Source: Noviherbaspirillum denitrificans (lineage in GTDB: Bacteria > Pseudomonadota > Gammaproteobacteria > Burkholderiales > Burkholderiaceae_D). From it: 39,779 nt of DNA. Shown piece after piece: positions 1 through 8,990 of the stretch. The translations under genes were made by a program, and so were the position numbers. Each line of letters starts with the position of its first letter. Position 1 is the stretch's first letter. The notes under the pieces were generated by a model. The model was not told the origin of the DNA. It saw nothing but the letters and a program-made list of their open reading frames with translations, and did not search any database. Location: NCBI RefSeq assembly GCF_002211445.1, contig NZ_LSTO01000001.1, positions 133,064 through 172,842 on the forward strand. The letters run 5' to 3'.

Positions 1-1
1 G

Positions 2-463
2 GCGCTGGTTGCGAGCGATGGCCCGTTCTCCGCCTTCCCTGGCATCGACCGCTCGCTGGCCATCCTGCGCGGCCACGGCCTGCATCTCGCGGGAGACGAA
101 TGCCGCCGCATGGATGAACACGCGCCGCCGTTTGTCTTTCGCGGTGAACAGCGGATCAGCGCCACGCTGAAGAACGGCCCCGTCACGGACTTCAATGTCA
201 TGACGCGCCGCGCCGCCTGCGCGCATACACTCGAGGTGATGGAAGTGCGGGACATCCATCGCTGCACCCCGCGTTCCGGCCTGATGCTGCTGTATGTTGC
301 GCGCGGCCAGGTTGCCTGCCTTGGGGGACGGCGTGAAATCTGCGCGGAAGGCGAATCGCTGCTGGTGGACTGGCGCGAAGAACCGGCGATCGAACTGGCG
401 GTACCCGAGCCGGCACGTATCTGCCTCGCCCACATCACATTCAAGGAAACACAGGATGACTGA
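2..463 (+). CDS. hutD: HutD family protein, 3' part (5' end outside window)
   Basis: The frame is open from base 2 to the TGA at 461-463, giving about 153 C-terminal residues. The fragment begins [18 protein letters not shown] and has the cupin-like HutD pattern: F-P-G-I-D-R, then L-x-G near the start, and late strands ending in a L-x-H-I-x-F tail. HutD is a small protein found in histidine-utilisation operons. It is thought to tune flux through the pathway and has no established catalytic role. It overlaps the start of hutI by 8 bases (456-463), so the two are probably translationally coupled. The N-terminus is missing because the window starts inside the gene. Confidence 0.85.
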   Translation, partial: ALVASDGPFSAFPGIDRSLAILRGHGLHLAGDECRRMDEHAPPFVFRGEQRISATLKNGPVTDFNVMTRRAACAHTLEVMEVRDIHRCTPRSGLMLLYVARGQVACLGGRREICAEGESLLVDWREEPAIELAVPEPARICLAHITFKETQDD

Positions 464-1676
464 ACATACACACTGGGACGCCTTGTGGGTCAACGTCCAT
501 CTCGCCACCATGACGGACGGCTACGGCGAAATCCGCGACGGCGCGATTGCCGTGCGCGACGGCCGCATTGCATGGATCGGTCGGCGCGATGAATTACCCG
601 CGCACCAGGCAGCAGTCACGCACGACGGCCGGGGCTGCTGGCTCACGCCCGGGCTGGTGGATTGCCACACGCATATCGTGTATGCCGGCAGCCGCAGCGA
701 CGAATTCGAGGCGCGCCTGAACGGCGCCACCTATGAAGAAATCGCGCAACGCGGCGGCGGCATCATGTCGACCGTGCGCGCCACCCGCGCGGCATCGGAC
801 GACGCCTTGATGGAAGCCAGCCTGCCGCGCGTGCGCCACCTGCTCGCGGAAGGCGTGACGACGCTGGAAATCAAGTCAGGCTACGGACTCGACCTCGACA
901 CCGAGCGCAAGATGCTGCGCATCGCGCGCCATATCGGCGAAACCATGCCGGTGCGCGTGCGCACCACCTTCCTCGGCGCGCATGCCCTGCCCGCGGAATA
1001 TGCGGGGCAGGCAGACCGCTATGTCGACCTCGTGTGCGACAGCATGCTTCCCGCGCTGGCGGCGGAAGGCCTGGTCGATGCGGTGGATGCGTTCTGCGAA
1101 AAGATCGGATTTTCCGCTGCGCAGACCGCGTGTGTATTCGAGGCGGCGCGCAAGCATGGATTGCCGGTAAAGCTGCACGCGGAACAGCTGTCCGACCAGG
1201 GTGGCGCCGCGCTCGTTGCACGCTACAAGGGATTGTCGGCCGACCATCTCGAATACCTGTCTCCCGAAGGCATCGCCGCCATGGCTGATGCCGGCACGGT
1301 GGCCGTGCTGCTGCCCGGTGCGTTCTACTTCCTGCGCGAGACGACACTCCCGCCGGTGCAGGCCCTGCGTGAAGCGGGAGTGCCGATGGCCATTTCAACC
1401 GATTGCAATCCCGGTACCTCGCCGATGACCTCGCTGCTTTTGGCAATGAACATGGCGTGCACAATGTTCCGGCTCACTCCGCTGGAGGCCTTGGCGGGAG
1501 CGACGGTGCATGCGGCGAAGGCGCTCGGCTTGTCGGAAGAAATTGGCAGCTTTGCCGTGGGCAAGCAGGCTGATTTTGCGGTGTGGGATATCGCGCGGCC
1601 GGGGGAACTGGCGTATGCGATCGGGGGAAATCCGTGCCAGTGCGTGGTGAAGGGGGGAACGGCGCGGTTCACCTGA
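456..1676 (+). CDS. hutI: Imidazolonepropionase
   Basis: This 406-aa enzyme has the normal family length. It hydrolyses 4-imidazolone-5-propanoate to N-formimino-L-glutamate, the third step of histidine degradation, in the cytoplasm. It belongs to the metal-dependent amidohydrolases: the metal-binding H-x-H is at residues 71 and 73 ([13 protein letters not shown]), R80 follows, and further ligand or active-site positions are H241/E243 (KLHAEQ), H264 (ADHLEY) and D316 (STDCNPG). The ATG at 456 was chosen because it follows AAGGAAACACAGG and gives the family's usual N-terminus. An in-frame extension upstream to 294 would run through hutD and has no homologous character. It is the last gene of the operon; a perfect hairpin follows 11 bases after the stop. 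Confidence 0.95.
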   Translation: MTEHTHWDALWVNVHLATMTDGYGEIRDGAIAVRDGRIAWIGRRDELPAHQAAVTHDGRGCWLTPGLVDCHTHIVYAGSRSDEFEARLNGATYEEIAQRGGGIMSTVRATRAASDDALMEASLPRVRHLLAEGVTTLEIKSGYGLDLDTERKMLRIARHIGETMPVRVRTTFLGAHALPAEYAGQADRYVDLVCDSMLPALAAEGLVDAVDAFCEKIGFSAAQTACVFEAARKHGLPVKLHAEQLSDQGGAALVARYKGLSADHLEYLSPEGIAAMADAGTVAVLLPGAFYFLRETTLPPVQALREAGVPMAISTDCNPGTSPMTSLLLAMNMACTMFRLTPLEALAGATVHAAKALGLSEEIGSFAVGKQADFAVWDIARPGELAYAIGGNPCQCVVKGGTARFT

Positions 1677-1687
1677 CGTCCCCCGTC

Positions 1688-1707
1688 GCCCCCGCACAGG
1701 CGGGGGC
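1688..1707. terminator. GC-rich stem-loop between convergent genes
   Basis: GCCCCCGC at 1688-1695 pairs perfectly with GCGGGGGC at 1700-1707 around a 4-base loop. It lies between the stop codons of hutI and the PstS-like gene, which converge here. There is no clear T tract on either side, so it may be a weak bidirectional terminator. It also resembles a widespread short palindromic repeat of Burkholderiales. Confidence 0.5.
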
Positions 1708-1714
1708 CAATACA

Positions 1715-2143
1715 CTACTTCTTCGCGACCACCTTCACGCCACCCTTCACCTTCGACGCGTCAATGTAGCCGATCGCGTTCGGCGTCTCGGCGACGAACT
1801 TCAGCACCGCGTCGTCGCTATCGAGTTCCTGCACAGGCTTGGCGCCGCCGGTAAAGAGTTGCTGCGCCCAGTAGGACTTGAATTGCGACGTGTTCTTCTT
1901 GAGGATTTTCGTGCGGAAATCGTCGCTGGTGGCGCCCTCACGTTGGTTCACCGGTGCCGCGACCGAGCCGTCGGGGAAGGTCTTCACCTGCCGCAGGAAA
2001 ATCTTGGCGATCGCGTCTTCATCCATCGGCGTGTTGTTGCCGGCATGGACGATGACCGCCGTCTCCGCATGCGCGGAAGTCAGCACTGCAAAGGCCAGGG
2101 ACAGCAGCGCATGCGAACGGAAGAGCTTGGACAAACGAGTCAT
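1715..2143 (-). CDS. Small PstS-like phosphate-type periplasmic binding protein
   Basis: This is a 142-aa protein with an N-terminal signal peptide (about residues 1-26, cleavage after AHA). The body resembles a truncated PBP-like/PstS domain: D-E-D-A-I-A-K-I-F-L early (residues about 41-50), then T-S-D-D-F-R and a late A-I-G-Y-I-D-A-S-K. Full-length PstS is more than twice as long, so this is the short single-domain type common in Burkholderiales. No ABC permease or ATPase is adjacent. Instead it is third in an operon after a chemoreceptor and a porin, 12 bases after the porin stop. It may act as a ligand-presenting or accessory binding protein. The ligand is not known; phosphate is only suggested by family. 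Confidence 0.7.
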   Translation of the reverse strand: MTRLSKLFRSHALLSLAFAVLTSAHAETAVIVHAGNNTPMDEDAIAKIFLRQVKTFPDGSVAAPVNQREGATSDDFRTKILKKNTSQFKSYWAQQLFTGGAKPVQELDSDDAVLKFVAETPNAIGYIDASKVKGGVKVVAKK

Positions 2144-2155
2144 GTTCCGCTCCCC

Positions 2156-3307
2156 TTAGAAAACCATGTCGTAAGACACGGAGATCGCCTTCGAATTGCC
2201 CACGTAATCCAGGCCGGGGCCCGAGCGGTCGAAGAACTGGTCGAGCTGGAACTTCACCGCGCTCGAGTGATCGATTTCGTAGCGCAAGGTCAGCGAACGG
2301 CCACGGTCGCGCTGGACGGCATCCGGGTCGAATTCATTGCGCTCCTTGTATTCCGTGAGGGTGAACATCGGCGTCCAGTTGCCAAAGCGGTGCCCCACGC
2401 CGAACATGTAGGCCTTCGACTTGTAGGAGTAGCTGCTGCGGTCGAAGATGCTGTACTCGCTGCGCACGAGCCAGTTCTTGTAATCGATGTTCGCGGTCGC
2501 GCCATAGATGGTCTGGCGCTCGTGGTTGCGGCCGGTGGACGGGTCCCCCACGACCTGCGTGCGGACGCCGCCGGCCTTGTCCCACACCTGCACGTTGTTT
2601 CGGATGTAGTTGAAGCGCAGCGTCAGCCAGTCGCGGTTGAGCACGAGGTCGGCGCCCATGATGTTCTTCCACGTTACGTCCTGCGGGACGTCGGTGTAGA
2701 TCCTTTGCATCAGGTTGTCGCGCGTGTCTTCGCGCCCGGCGAACCAGTTGGACTTGACCGCCCAGCCGCCCCAGTCGCCACGGTACAGCGCATTGACGCC
2801 GTTGTAGTTGACGACTTCCCAGCCATAGATGTCCGTCGGCGGGCGCAGCCACGTGTAAGCGTAGCCGACGTCCTGGAAATCGGAGTAGTAGTAAATGGGC
2901 AGGCGCTTGCGGCCGACCTGCAGCGTCCAGCTCGGCGTCGCGTCGTACGACAGGTATGCCCATTCAAGGTAGCCCTTGACGCCGTCGACGCCGCGCGCGA
3001 CCACCTGGGCGGTGGCGGACAGGTCCGGCGTGATGTTGTAGGTGCCTTGCACGCCCACCTTGCTTTCCTGCTTCATCGACCAGCGCGGGCCGTAGAGCGC
3101 GCCGTGCCCGTAATCGGCGATGAAGCACGGGCAGGGATAGCTGAACAGCGGCGTGTCGCGCGAGCCGCTCAGGACCTTGCCCGCGGCGAGCGTCGCAAAG
3201 CCGGAGAGCTGGAAGTCCTGGGCCATGCCGGAAGTGGCGGCGCCGGCGAGAAGCAGCGCGCAAAGCGGCTTGAGCGCCGACTTGATGGAGCGGGAGTGTT
3301 GTTGCAT
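2156..3307 (-). CDS. Outer-membrane porin-like beta-barrel protein
   Basis: This 383-aa protein has a signal peptide ending at about A29 (ATSGMAQ). The mature part has alternating hydrophobic/polar strands rich in Tyr, Trp and Arg (for example the LEWAYLSY region, then WTLQVGRKRLPIYYY). It ends in M-V-F, the C-terminal aromatic expected of BAM-assembled barrels. A Cys pair near the mature N-terminus (SYPCPCF) is unusual for a porin. The start ATG at 3307 is 28 bases downstream of the chemoreceptor stop, and the PstS-like gene follows 12 bases after this stop. The substrate is unknown; the neighbours suggest it admits a solute that the cell also senses. Confidence 0.75.
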   Translation of the reverse strand: MQQHSRSIKSALKPLCALLLAGAATSGMAQDFQLSGFATLAAGKVLSGSRDTPLFSYPCPCFIADYGHGALYGPRWSMKQESKVGVQGTYNITPDLSATAQVVARGVDGVKGYLEWAYLSYDATPSWTLQVGRKRLPIYYYSDFQDVGYAYTWLRPPTDIYGWEVVNYNGVNALYRGDWGGWAVKSNWFAGREDTRDNLMQRIYTDVPQDVTWKNIMGADLVLNRDWLTLRFNYIRNNVQVWDKAGGVRTQVVGDPSTGRNHERQTIYGATANIDYKNWLVRSEYSIFDRSSYSYKSKAYMFGVGHRFGNWTPMFTLTEYKERNEFDPDAVQRDRGRSLTLRYEIDHSSAVKFQLDQFFDRSGPGLDYVGNSKAISVSYDMVF

Positions 3308-3335
3308 AGGCTTTTTTTGGGGTGGGAAGGGAAGT

Positions 3336-4922
3336 TCAGGTGCCGTATTCGATGCGTGCTGCTGCGGTGTCGTTGGCCGGCGCGTACGCGAGCACGGATG
3401 CTGTCCCGCTGCCGTGCGCGCCGCCCGCGAGCTTGAAAAGGCTCACGCTGTGGTCCAGCCGCAGCGCCACGTCCTGCAGGGCGTTCGCTGCGTGCGCGGC
3501 GTTTTGCACGAGATCGGCGTTCTGGTTGGTGACATTCTTCAGGCCGGCGATCGCCTCGTTTACGTGCTCGATCTCGCCGCGCTGTTCGGTCGACGCAGTT
3601 GAAATCTCGGCGATCAGCCCGCTCACACGCTTAACCGAGGCGACCAGGTTGGTCATCGCCGCGCCGGCGGCGTGCGCGTACTGCGAGCCGGTGTCGATGC
3701 GCGTGACCGAGTCGTCGATGAGTGCCTTGATTTCCTTGGCGGCCGCCCCGGCGCGCTGCGCGAGGTTGCGCACTTCGGAAGCGACCACCGCGAAACCACG
3801 TCCGGCTTCGCCGGCGCGCGCGGCTTCGACCGCGGCGTTCAGCGCCAGGATGTTGGTCTGGAATGCGATACCGTCGATGACCGCGGTGATCTCGACGATC
3901 TTGCGCGCGCTCTGGTTGATTTCGTCCATGGTGACGACCGCCTGCGAAACGGCATGGCCGCCGCTTTCCGCTTCCGAAGTGGCGCCGGCTGCCAGCCGAT
4001 CCGCCTGCTGCGCGCTCTCGGCGTTGTGACGCACCGATTCCGTGAGTTGCTCGATGCGCGATGCAGTGTCTTCGAGGCTGCCGACCTGGTGCGTCATGTG
4101 CCCGCTCAGTTCTGTGCAGCCCGAGGCGATGTCGCTGGTCGTCGCATTCACCTGCGTTACCGATGTGCGCACGTCGCCAATGATCTGGGACAGCTGTGCC
4201 TGCATGCCCTGCATCGCCGCCAGCAGGCTGTCGCTGCCGCCGCGCTCGAGCGTGATCGGCAAGCTCAGGTCGCCGCCGGCAATGCGCTGCACGATCTGCT
4301 TGGCCTGCGCCGGGGGGCCGCCGAGGTCAGCAAGCACGCGCGAGACTGCGAGTTTGGACACCACGAAGGAGACGATGAGGACAATGACCGAACCGATCAG
4401 GCTTGCAGCGAGACCCATGCGCACGCTGTCTTGCGCGCTGCGGATGTTGGCGACGAGCGCACCCTGCGCGCCGCTCTTGAGCTTGTCGAGCCCGCTGCCC
4501 AGCGTCGCGCGTGCCGCCTGCATCGTCTGGCTCGGGCCTGCGATATCGCCGAGCTGGCCGTCGGTCAGCAGTTCGGACACCTTGGCCGCCGCACCGAAGT
4601 AGGCCTCGAATTCCTTCTTCAACGTCGCCGCGGCTTCGGCATGACCGGGAATGACGGCGAGCGCATCAATGTCGCGCCGGAAGACTTCGGCCTTGTCGGC
4701 GGCCGTCTTGAGCTGGCTCTTGTCCGCCGCCGCCACCGCGCTCTTGAAACTGTCTTCGACGCCAGTCAGATCGAAGATGAGGGACTGGCTCAGCGCCACC
4801 GACGGTGAATCCACCGCGCCCAGGTCCCCGAGCCGGTCTGACGCGGAAGAAGAAAACAAAGAGCTGACAATCGCTGCGAGAACGATCGCCAGCACAGGGA
4901 TTATCCATTGCAAGCGCGACAT
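3336..4922 (-). CDS. Methyl-accepting chemotaxis protein
   Basis: This is a 528-aa transmembrane chemoreceptor. TM1 is at residues about 6-23, followed by a helical periplasmic domain of about 145 residues, TM2 at about 171-193, and a HAMP domain (contains [21 protein letters not shown]). A long cytoplasmic coiled coil carries the conserved hairpin tip at about 349-389 (contains [20 protein letters not shown]). The tip binds CheA/CheW. The C-terminus lacks an NWETF-type CheR tether. The ATG at 4922 has a good ribosome site (GAAGGAAACCGCC). It is first in an operon with a porin and a PstS-like protein, which suggests sensing of a solute handled by those two. The ligand is unknown. Confidence 0.92.
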   Translation of the reverse strand: MSRLQWIIPVLAIVLAAIVSSLFSSSASDRLGDLGAVDSPSVALSQSLIFDLTGVEDSFKSAVAAADKSQLKTAADKAEVFRRDIDALAVIPGHAEAAATLKKEFEAYFGAAAKVSELLTDGQLGDIAGPSQTMQAARATLGSGLDKLKSGAQGALVANIRSAQDSVRMGLAASLIGSVIVLIVSFVVSKLAVSRVLADLGGPPAQAKQIVQRIAGGDLSLPITLERGGSDSLLAAMQGMQAQLSQIIGDVRTSVTQVNATTSDIASGCTELSGHMTHQVGSLEDTASRIEQLTESVRHNAESAQQADRLAAGATSEAESGGHAVSQAVVTMDEINQSARKIVEITAVIDGIAFQTNILALNAAVEAARAGEAGRGFAVVASEVRNLAQRAGAAAKEIKALIDDSVTRIDTGSQYAHAAGAAMTNLVASVKRVSGLIAEISTASTEQRGEIEHVNEAIAGLKNVTNQNADLVQNAAHAANALQDVALRLDHSVSLFKLAGGAHGSGTASVLAYAPANDTAAARIEYGT

Positions 4923-5156
4923 GGCGGTTTCCTTCTTCCCTTAGCTGTTTAGGGTCACGGTGATCCGCGCATCGCGCAGGATTTCTACCAAGAAAGTTGC
5001 ATGGTAGCATGACAAGAAGGCAATTCAACGCCAGGCAATTCTTATTTGGCGCAGCCTGTGCAGAATGCAACACCGAGCCTCCTCAGCCTTGCATAAAAGA
5101 TAATTTTATGTTTGAAGCGACCTGCCCTGACGCCCGCGCCGAACAACGCAAAATGA
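4923..5156. other. Intergenic region upstream of the chemoreceptor operon
   Basis: These 234 bases separate the chemoreceptor start from the waaF stop, both on the minus strand. It should carry the chemoreceptor operon promoter. I looked for a sigma-28 flagellar promoter, a sigma-54 element and a CRP box and saw none with good matches. It is more A+T rich than the flanking genes around 5095-5110. Confidence 0.4.
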
Positions 5157-6197
5157 TCAGCGGATCATCTCGCGCAATGGCTGCCAGACCATCTCCGCCG
5201 AAATATCCTTCATGCAGCGATGATGATCGAGCGGGCATTCCCGCTCACGGCAAGGCGAGCATTCAATGCCCAGGAATATCGACTTCGCCACATCGGAAAA
5301 TGGCGGCGCATGCAGCGGATCGGTCGGCCCATAAATCGCAACGATGGGGCGATTGAGTGCGGACGCAATGTGCAGCAAGCCGGAATCATTGCTCACCACG
5401 GCATTGGCCGCCGCGATCAGCGCCACCGCTTCATCCAGCTTGGTCACGCCGGCCAGGTTGCGCACACCGGGCACCAAGGCGACGATCTCTTCGCATACTT
5501 CCTTGTCCTTGGCCGAACCCATCAGTGCAATCTGCACATCGCTGCGTTCGCTGCGGATTGCCTTGGCCAGTTCCGCGAAATGCGATGTCGGCCAGCGCTT
5601 GGCGGAGCCGAATTCCGCTCCCGGCGCGAACAGCACCAGCGGCAGCTTCATGCTGAGGCCGAGGTGCAGCGCGACTTCCGCCATGCGCTCCTCGGAGACA
5701 TACAGCGCCGGTTTCGGCAGCGCAGACGGCGGCGGCACATCGCGCGCCGGCGGATTGGCCAGCGCCGCATAGAAGGACACCATCGGCCGCGGTTTGTCGC
5801 GGTTGTCGTGGTGGATGACGTTCAGCAGGCCGTAGCGCATTTCGCCCTTGTAGCCGACCCGCTTCGGAATCCCCGCCAGCCAGGGAATCAGCGCGAACTT
5901 GAGCGTGTTCGGCAGCACGTAGGCCTCCGAATAACCCCGCCCTGCCAGCATGGCGGCATACTCGCGCCGCTCGCGCAGCTGCAGCGCGCCATGCCGGAAC
6001 GGTGCTTCGAGCACGCTGTCGACCTCGCGCATCGCACGCCATACCGGTGCGACCCAGGCCGGCGCCAATACGTCGATCGGGTACTCGGGGTGCCGGTCAC
6101 GCAGCAGGCGCAGCAGCGGTTGCGCCATCACGGCATCACCGATCCAGTTCGGCGAGATGATGAGCGTGCGCCGCACGCCCTGTACGGGAACACTCAT
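5157..6197 (-). CDS. waaF: ADP-heptose:LPS heptosyltransferase II
   Basis: This 346-aa GT9-family enzyme adds the second L-glycero-D-manno-heptose to the inner core of LPS on the cytoplasmic face of the inner membrane. The N-terminus has the family signature IISPNWIGDAVMAQPLL (residues about 13-29). The C-terminal nucleotide-sugar domain has the SNDSGLLHIASAL motif followed by IVAIYGPTDP, and ends with C-S-P-C-x5-C-P. The ATG at 6197 gives the usual length. The frame stays open upstream into msbA, but no start there has a ribosome site. It follows msbA by 37 bases on the same strand, so the two probably form one LPS-assembly operon. Confidence 0.9.
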   Translation of the reverse strand: MSVPVQGVRRTLIISPNWIGDAVMAQPLLRLLRDRHPEYPIDVLAPAWVAPVWRAMREVDSVLEAPFRHGALQLRERREYAAMLAGRGYSEAYVLPNTLKFALIPWLAGIPKRVGYKGEMRYGLLNVIHHDNRDKPRPMVSFYAALANPPARDVPPPSALPKPALYVSEERMAEVALHLGLSMKLPLVLFAPGAEFGSAKRWPTSHFAELAKAIRSERSDVQIALMGSAKDKEVCEEIVALVPGVRNLAGVTKLDEAVALIAAANAVVSNDSGLLHIASALNRPIVAIYGPTDPLHAPPFSDVAKSIFLGIECSPCRERECPLDHHRCMKDISAEMVWQPLREMIR

Positions 6198-6234
6198 TTG
6201 CTGCGCTGCCCTGGAAAGCGGGAAATCGACGTGC

Positions 6235-7974
6235 TCATGCTTCAGTCTCCTTGGCAAACTGCAGGTGATACAGGTTGGCGTAGACACCGTTCTTGTCCAG
6301 CAATTCCGCATGCGTTCCGGTTTCCGCGATGGCGCCATCGGCCACGACCACGATGCGGTCGGCGCGCTCAATGGTCGACAGGCGGTGGGCAATGACCAGC
6401 GTGGTGCGGCCGCGCATCAGTTCGTCGAGCGCGGCCTGCACCGCGCGTTCGGATTCGGTGTCGAGGGCGGAGGTCGCTTCGTCGAGGATCAGGATGGGCG
6501 CGTCCTTGTAGATCGCGCGCGCGATGGCAAGGCGCTGGCGCTGGCCGCCGGACAGACGGCTGCCGTTGTCGCCGATCATGGTGTCCATGCCCTCGGGCAG
6601 GCCGGCGATCACCTCAGCCAGGTGGGCGGCCTTCGCTGCGGCTTCGACGCGCTTCGGGTCCGGGTTGTCGTCGCCATAGGCAATGTTGGCGGCGACGGTA
6701 TCGTCGAACAACACCACGTTCTGGCTGACCATCGCGATCTGCGCGCGCAGACTGTCGAGGGCAACGCCTTCGATCGGTTCGCCGTCGACGCGGATCTCGC
6801 CGCGCGATACCGGATAGAAGCCAGGCACGAGGTTGACCAGCGTGGACTTGCCGCCACCCGACATGCCGACGAAGGCGACGGTCTCGCCCGGTTCGATGAC
6901 CAGGTTGACGCCGCTGAGCGCCGGCTGCTTCTGCTCGGGATAGGTGAATCCGACATCGACAAATTCCAGCCTGCCCTTCACGCGGCCAGGCAGGCGCTTG
7001 CCGCTCTTGCGTTCCGGTTCGGCATCGATCAGCGCAAACACCGCGTCGGCCGCGGCCATGCCACGCTGCAGCGGCCCGTTCACTTCCGCCAGGTGCTTGA
7101 GCGGCGTAAGCAGCATCAGCATTGCGGTGATGAAGGAAGCAAAACTGCCGACGGTGGTGGTGCCGTTGTTGGCCTGGACCAGCGCGATCACGATCACGAT
7201 GGAAACCGCAAAGGCCGTCATCAACTGCGTCACCGGCACGGTAGCGGCGAAGGTGGTCGCCATGCGCATCGAATAGCCGCGCAGGGTGCCGGCACGCTGC
7301 TCGAAACGCTTGCGCTCGTATTCCTGGCCGCCAAAGATCTTGATCACCTGCTGCGCGCGCGTGGTCTCTTCGATCACCTGCGTCATTTCGGCATTGATGG
7401 TCAGGAAATGCGTGTTCAGGCGGCGCAGGCGCTTGCCGGTATAGCGGACCACGACGGCGATCAGCGGGATCAGCACCAGCGTGATCAGCGTCAGCGCCGG
7501 GTTCAGGTAAAACAGGTAGCCGAGCAGGCCGATGACGGTCAGCGAATCGCGGATCATCGAGGTGAACACGTTGCGCAGCATGTCGACGATCTGCTGCACT
7601 TCAAACATCATCGCGTTGATCACGCGCCCGACCGAGGACTCGGCATAAAAGCCGATCGGCACATCGAGCAGGCGCACGAACATCATGTGCCGCAACTCGT
7701 TGAGCAGGCGCGTCGTTGCCCACGCAAGCATGTAGTTGGTCATGAAGGTGGAGAAGCCGCGCAGCGCGAAGATGCCGATCACGAAGGCCGGAACCAGCCA
7801 GAGGGAAAAGCTGACCTGCCCGCCGAAGCCGTTGTCGAGCAGCAGCTTCATCATCGCCGCCAGCGTCGGCTCGGTCGCGGCCGTGATCGCCATCCCGATC
7901 AGGGCCAGCAGCAAGCGCCCCTTGTACGGCACGACCATGCGGGACAGCCGTTTCAGGTGGGGGGACAGCTTCAT
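6235..7974 (-). CDS. msbA: Lipid A export ABC transporter, fused permease/ATPase
   Basis: This 579-aa half-transporter works as a homodimer to flip lipid A-core from the inner to the outer leaflet of the inner membrane. The transmembrane domain covers residues about 20-300, with an N-terminal NPxLT region and the coupling stretch IKIFGGQEYE. The ATPase domain has Walker A GMSGGGKST at 370-378, Q-loop SQNVVLFDD near 417-425, signature LSGGQRQR at 474-481 and Walker B LILDEA at 495-500. The ATG at 7974 gives the family length. A GTG 60 bases upstream lacks a ribosome site and sits just inside a TATAAT -10 candidate (minus strand, 8042-8037). waaF follows, as expected for LPS assembly. Confidence 0.93.
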   Translation of the reverse strand: MKLSPHLKRLSRMVVPYKGRLLLALIGMAITAATEPTLAAMMKLLLDNGFGGQVSFSLWLVPAFVIGIFALRGFSTFMTNYMLAWATTRLLNELRHMMFVRLLDVPIGFYAESSVGRVINAMMFEVQQIVDMLRNVFTSMIRDSLTVIGLLGYLFYLNPALTLITLVLIPLIAVVVRYTGKRLRRLNTHFLTINAEMTQVIEETTRAQQVIKIFGGQEYERKRFEQRAGTLRGYSMRMATTFAATVPVTQLMTAFAVSIVIVIALVQANNGTTTVGSFASFITAMLMLLTPLKHLAEVNGPLQRGMAAADAVFALIDAEPERKSGKRLPGRVKGRLEFVDVGFTYPEQKQPALSGVNLVIEPGETVAFVGMSGGGKSTLVNLVPGFYPVSRGEIRVDGEPIEGVALDSLRAQIAMVSQNVVLFDDTVAANIAYGDDNPDPKRVEAAAKAAHLAEVIAGLPEGMDTMIGDNGSRLSGGQRQRLAIARAIYKDAPILILDEATSALDTESERAVQAALDELMRGRTTLVIAHRLSTIERADRIVVVADGAIAETGTHAELLDKNGVYANLYHLQFAKETEA

Positions 7975-8036
7975 GGGAAAACTCGTTGCATTGTCAGTGT
8001 CAGACCGGCAAGCCGGGAAATTGTTGCTGATCACGG

Positions 8037-8042
8037 ATTATA
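8037..8042 (-). promoter_or_regulatory. Candidate -10 element of msbA
   Basis: On the minus strand these bases read TATAAT, a perfect sigma-70 -10 hexamer. It implies a transcript start near 8030 and a leader of about 56 bases before the ATG at 7974. No good -35 hexamer is visible 16-18 bases upstream. It supports choosing the 7974 start over the GTG at 8034. Confidence 0.45.
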
Positions 8043-8135
8043 GAGGAAGGGGTTTCCCGCGGGGCGAGGCCGGAGAGTTCTATCGGGTATACTTCCCCGC
8101 AGTTTTCGCAGCGCACCATGCAAGGGTATCAACAC

Positions 8136-8990
8136 ATGCTGATCTCGGTCATCGTCACCACCTACAACCGTCCCGACGCACTCGCGGCAGTGGTCCGCGC
8201 CCTGCTCGACCAGACGGACCCGAATTTCGAGGTCATCATCGCCGACGATGGATCCGGACAGCCGACGCGCGACGCGCTGGCCGCATTCCGCAACGCACCA
8301 CGGACCAGCGGCATGAAGCGGCTGGTGCATGCGTGGCAACCGGACGACGGCTTCCGCGCGTCGGCCGCGCGCAACCTCGGCGTGCATGCGTCGAAGGGCG
8401 AATACCTGGTCTTCCTCGACGGCGATTGCGTGCCGCGCCCGGATTTCATCGCACGCCATCGCCTGCTGGCGGAACAAGGCTTCATGGTGTCCGGCAGCCG
8501 CGTGCTGATGTCCGAGCCTTTCACGAAGGATGTGCTGGCCGCCAATGCGCCCATCCACAAGCAGGGCCTCGCTTACTGGCTGCGCCAGCGCCTTGCGGGC
8601 AACACCAACAAGGTCGTGCCGCTGCTGTATTTCCCGAATACCGGCATGCGCCACTATCGCGCTGTCAAATGGAACCGCATCAAGAGCTGCAACCTCGCCA
8701 TCTGGCGCAAGGACTACGAGGCAGTGGATGGCTTCGACGAAAGCTTCGTCGGCTGGGGGCACGAGGATGCGGACGTGGTGCTGCGCCTGGCGCGCCTCGG
8801 CATCCGCCGCAAGGGCGGTGCCTTTTCCACCGAAGTGTTCCACCTGTGGCACCGCGAGAATACCCGCGCGACGGAATCGCAAAACCGCAAACGAGTGGAA
8901 GATCGCATGAAGACGGGCGTGACCCGTGCGGATACCGGCTTGTCCGCACATCCGAAGGCGGAAGACCGGGTCGACGTTATCTGCGGGTAG
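8136..8990 (+). CDS. Family 2 glycosyltransferase with galactosyltransferase-type C-terminus
   Basis: This 284-aa GT-A enzyme has the classic start MLISVIVTTYNRPDAL, nucleotide-sugar residues ADDGSG (about 36-41), a DGD metal-binding motif in YLVFLDGDC (about 91-97), and a C-terminal GWGHEDADVVLRL motif like the chondroitin-synthase/galactosyltransferase C-terminal domain. It probably transfers a sugar to LPS core, O-antigen or another surface glycan; the donor cannot be read from the sequence. The ATG at 8136 is preferred because AAGGG lies about 9 bases upstream, while the ATG at 8118 has no ribosome site. Its 3' end overlaps the convergent GT4 gene by 14 bases. Confidence 0.88.
   Translation: MLISVIVTTYNRPDALAAVVRALLDQTDPNFEVIIADDGSGQPTRDALAAFRNAPRTSGMKRLVHAWQPDDGFRASAARNLGVHASKGEYLVFLDGDCVPRPDFIARHRLLAEQGFMVSGSRVLMSEPFTKDVLAANAPIHKQGLAYWLRQRLAGNTNKVVPLLYFPNTGMRHYRAVKWNRIKSCNLAIWRKDYEAVDGFDESFVGWGHEDADVVLRLARLGIRRKGGAFSTEVFHLWHRENTRATESQNRKRVEDRMKTGVTRADTGLSAHPKAEDRVDVICG

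Noticed and set aside
5950-8043. A 697-codon plus-strand frame across waaF and msbA
   Set aside because: Antisense to two clear enzymes; His/Gln/Arg-rich, typical of antisense reading in high-G+C DNA.
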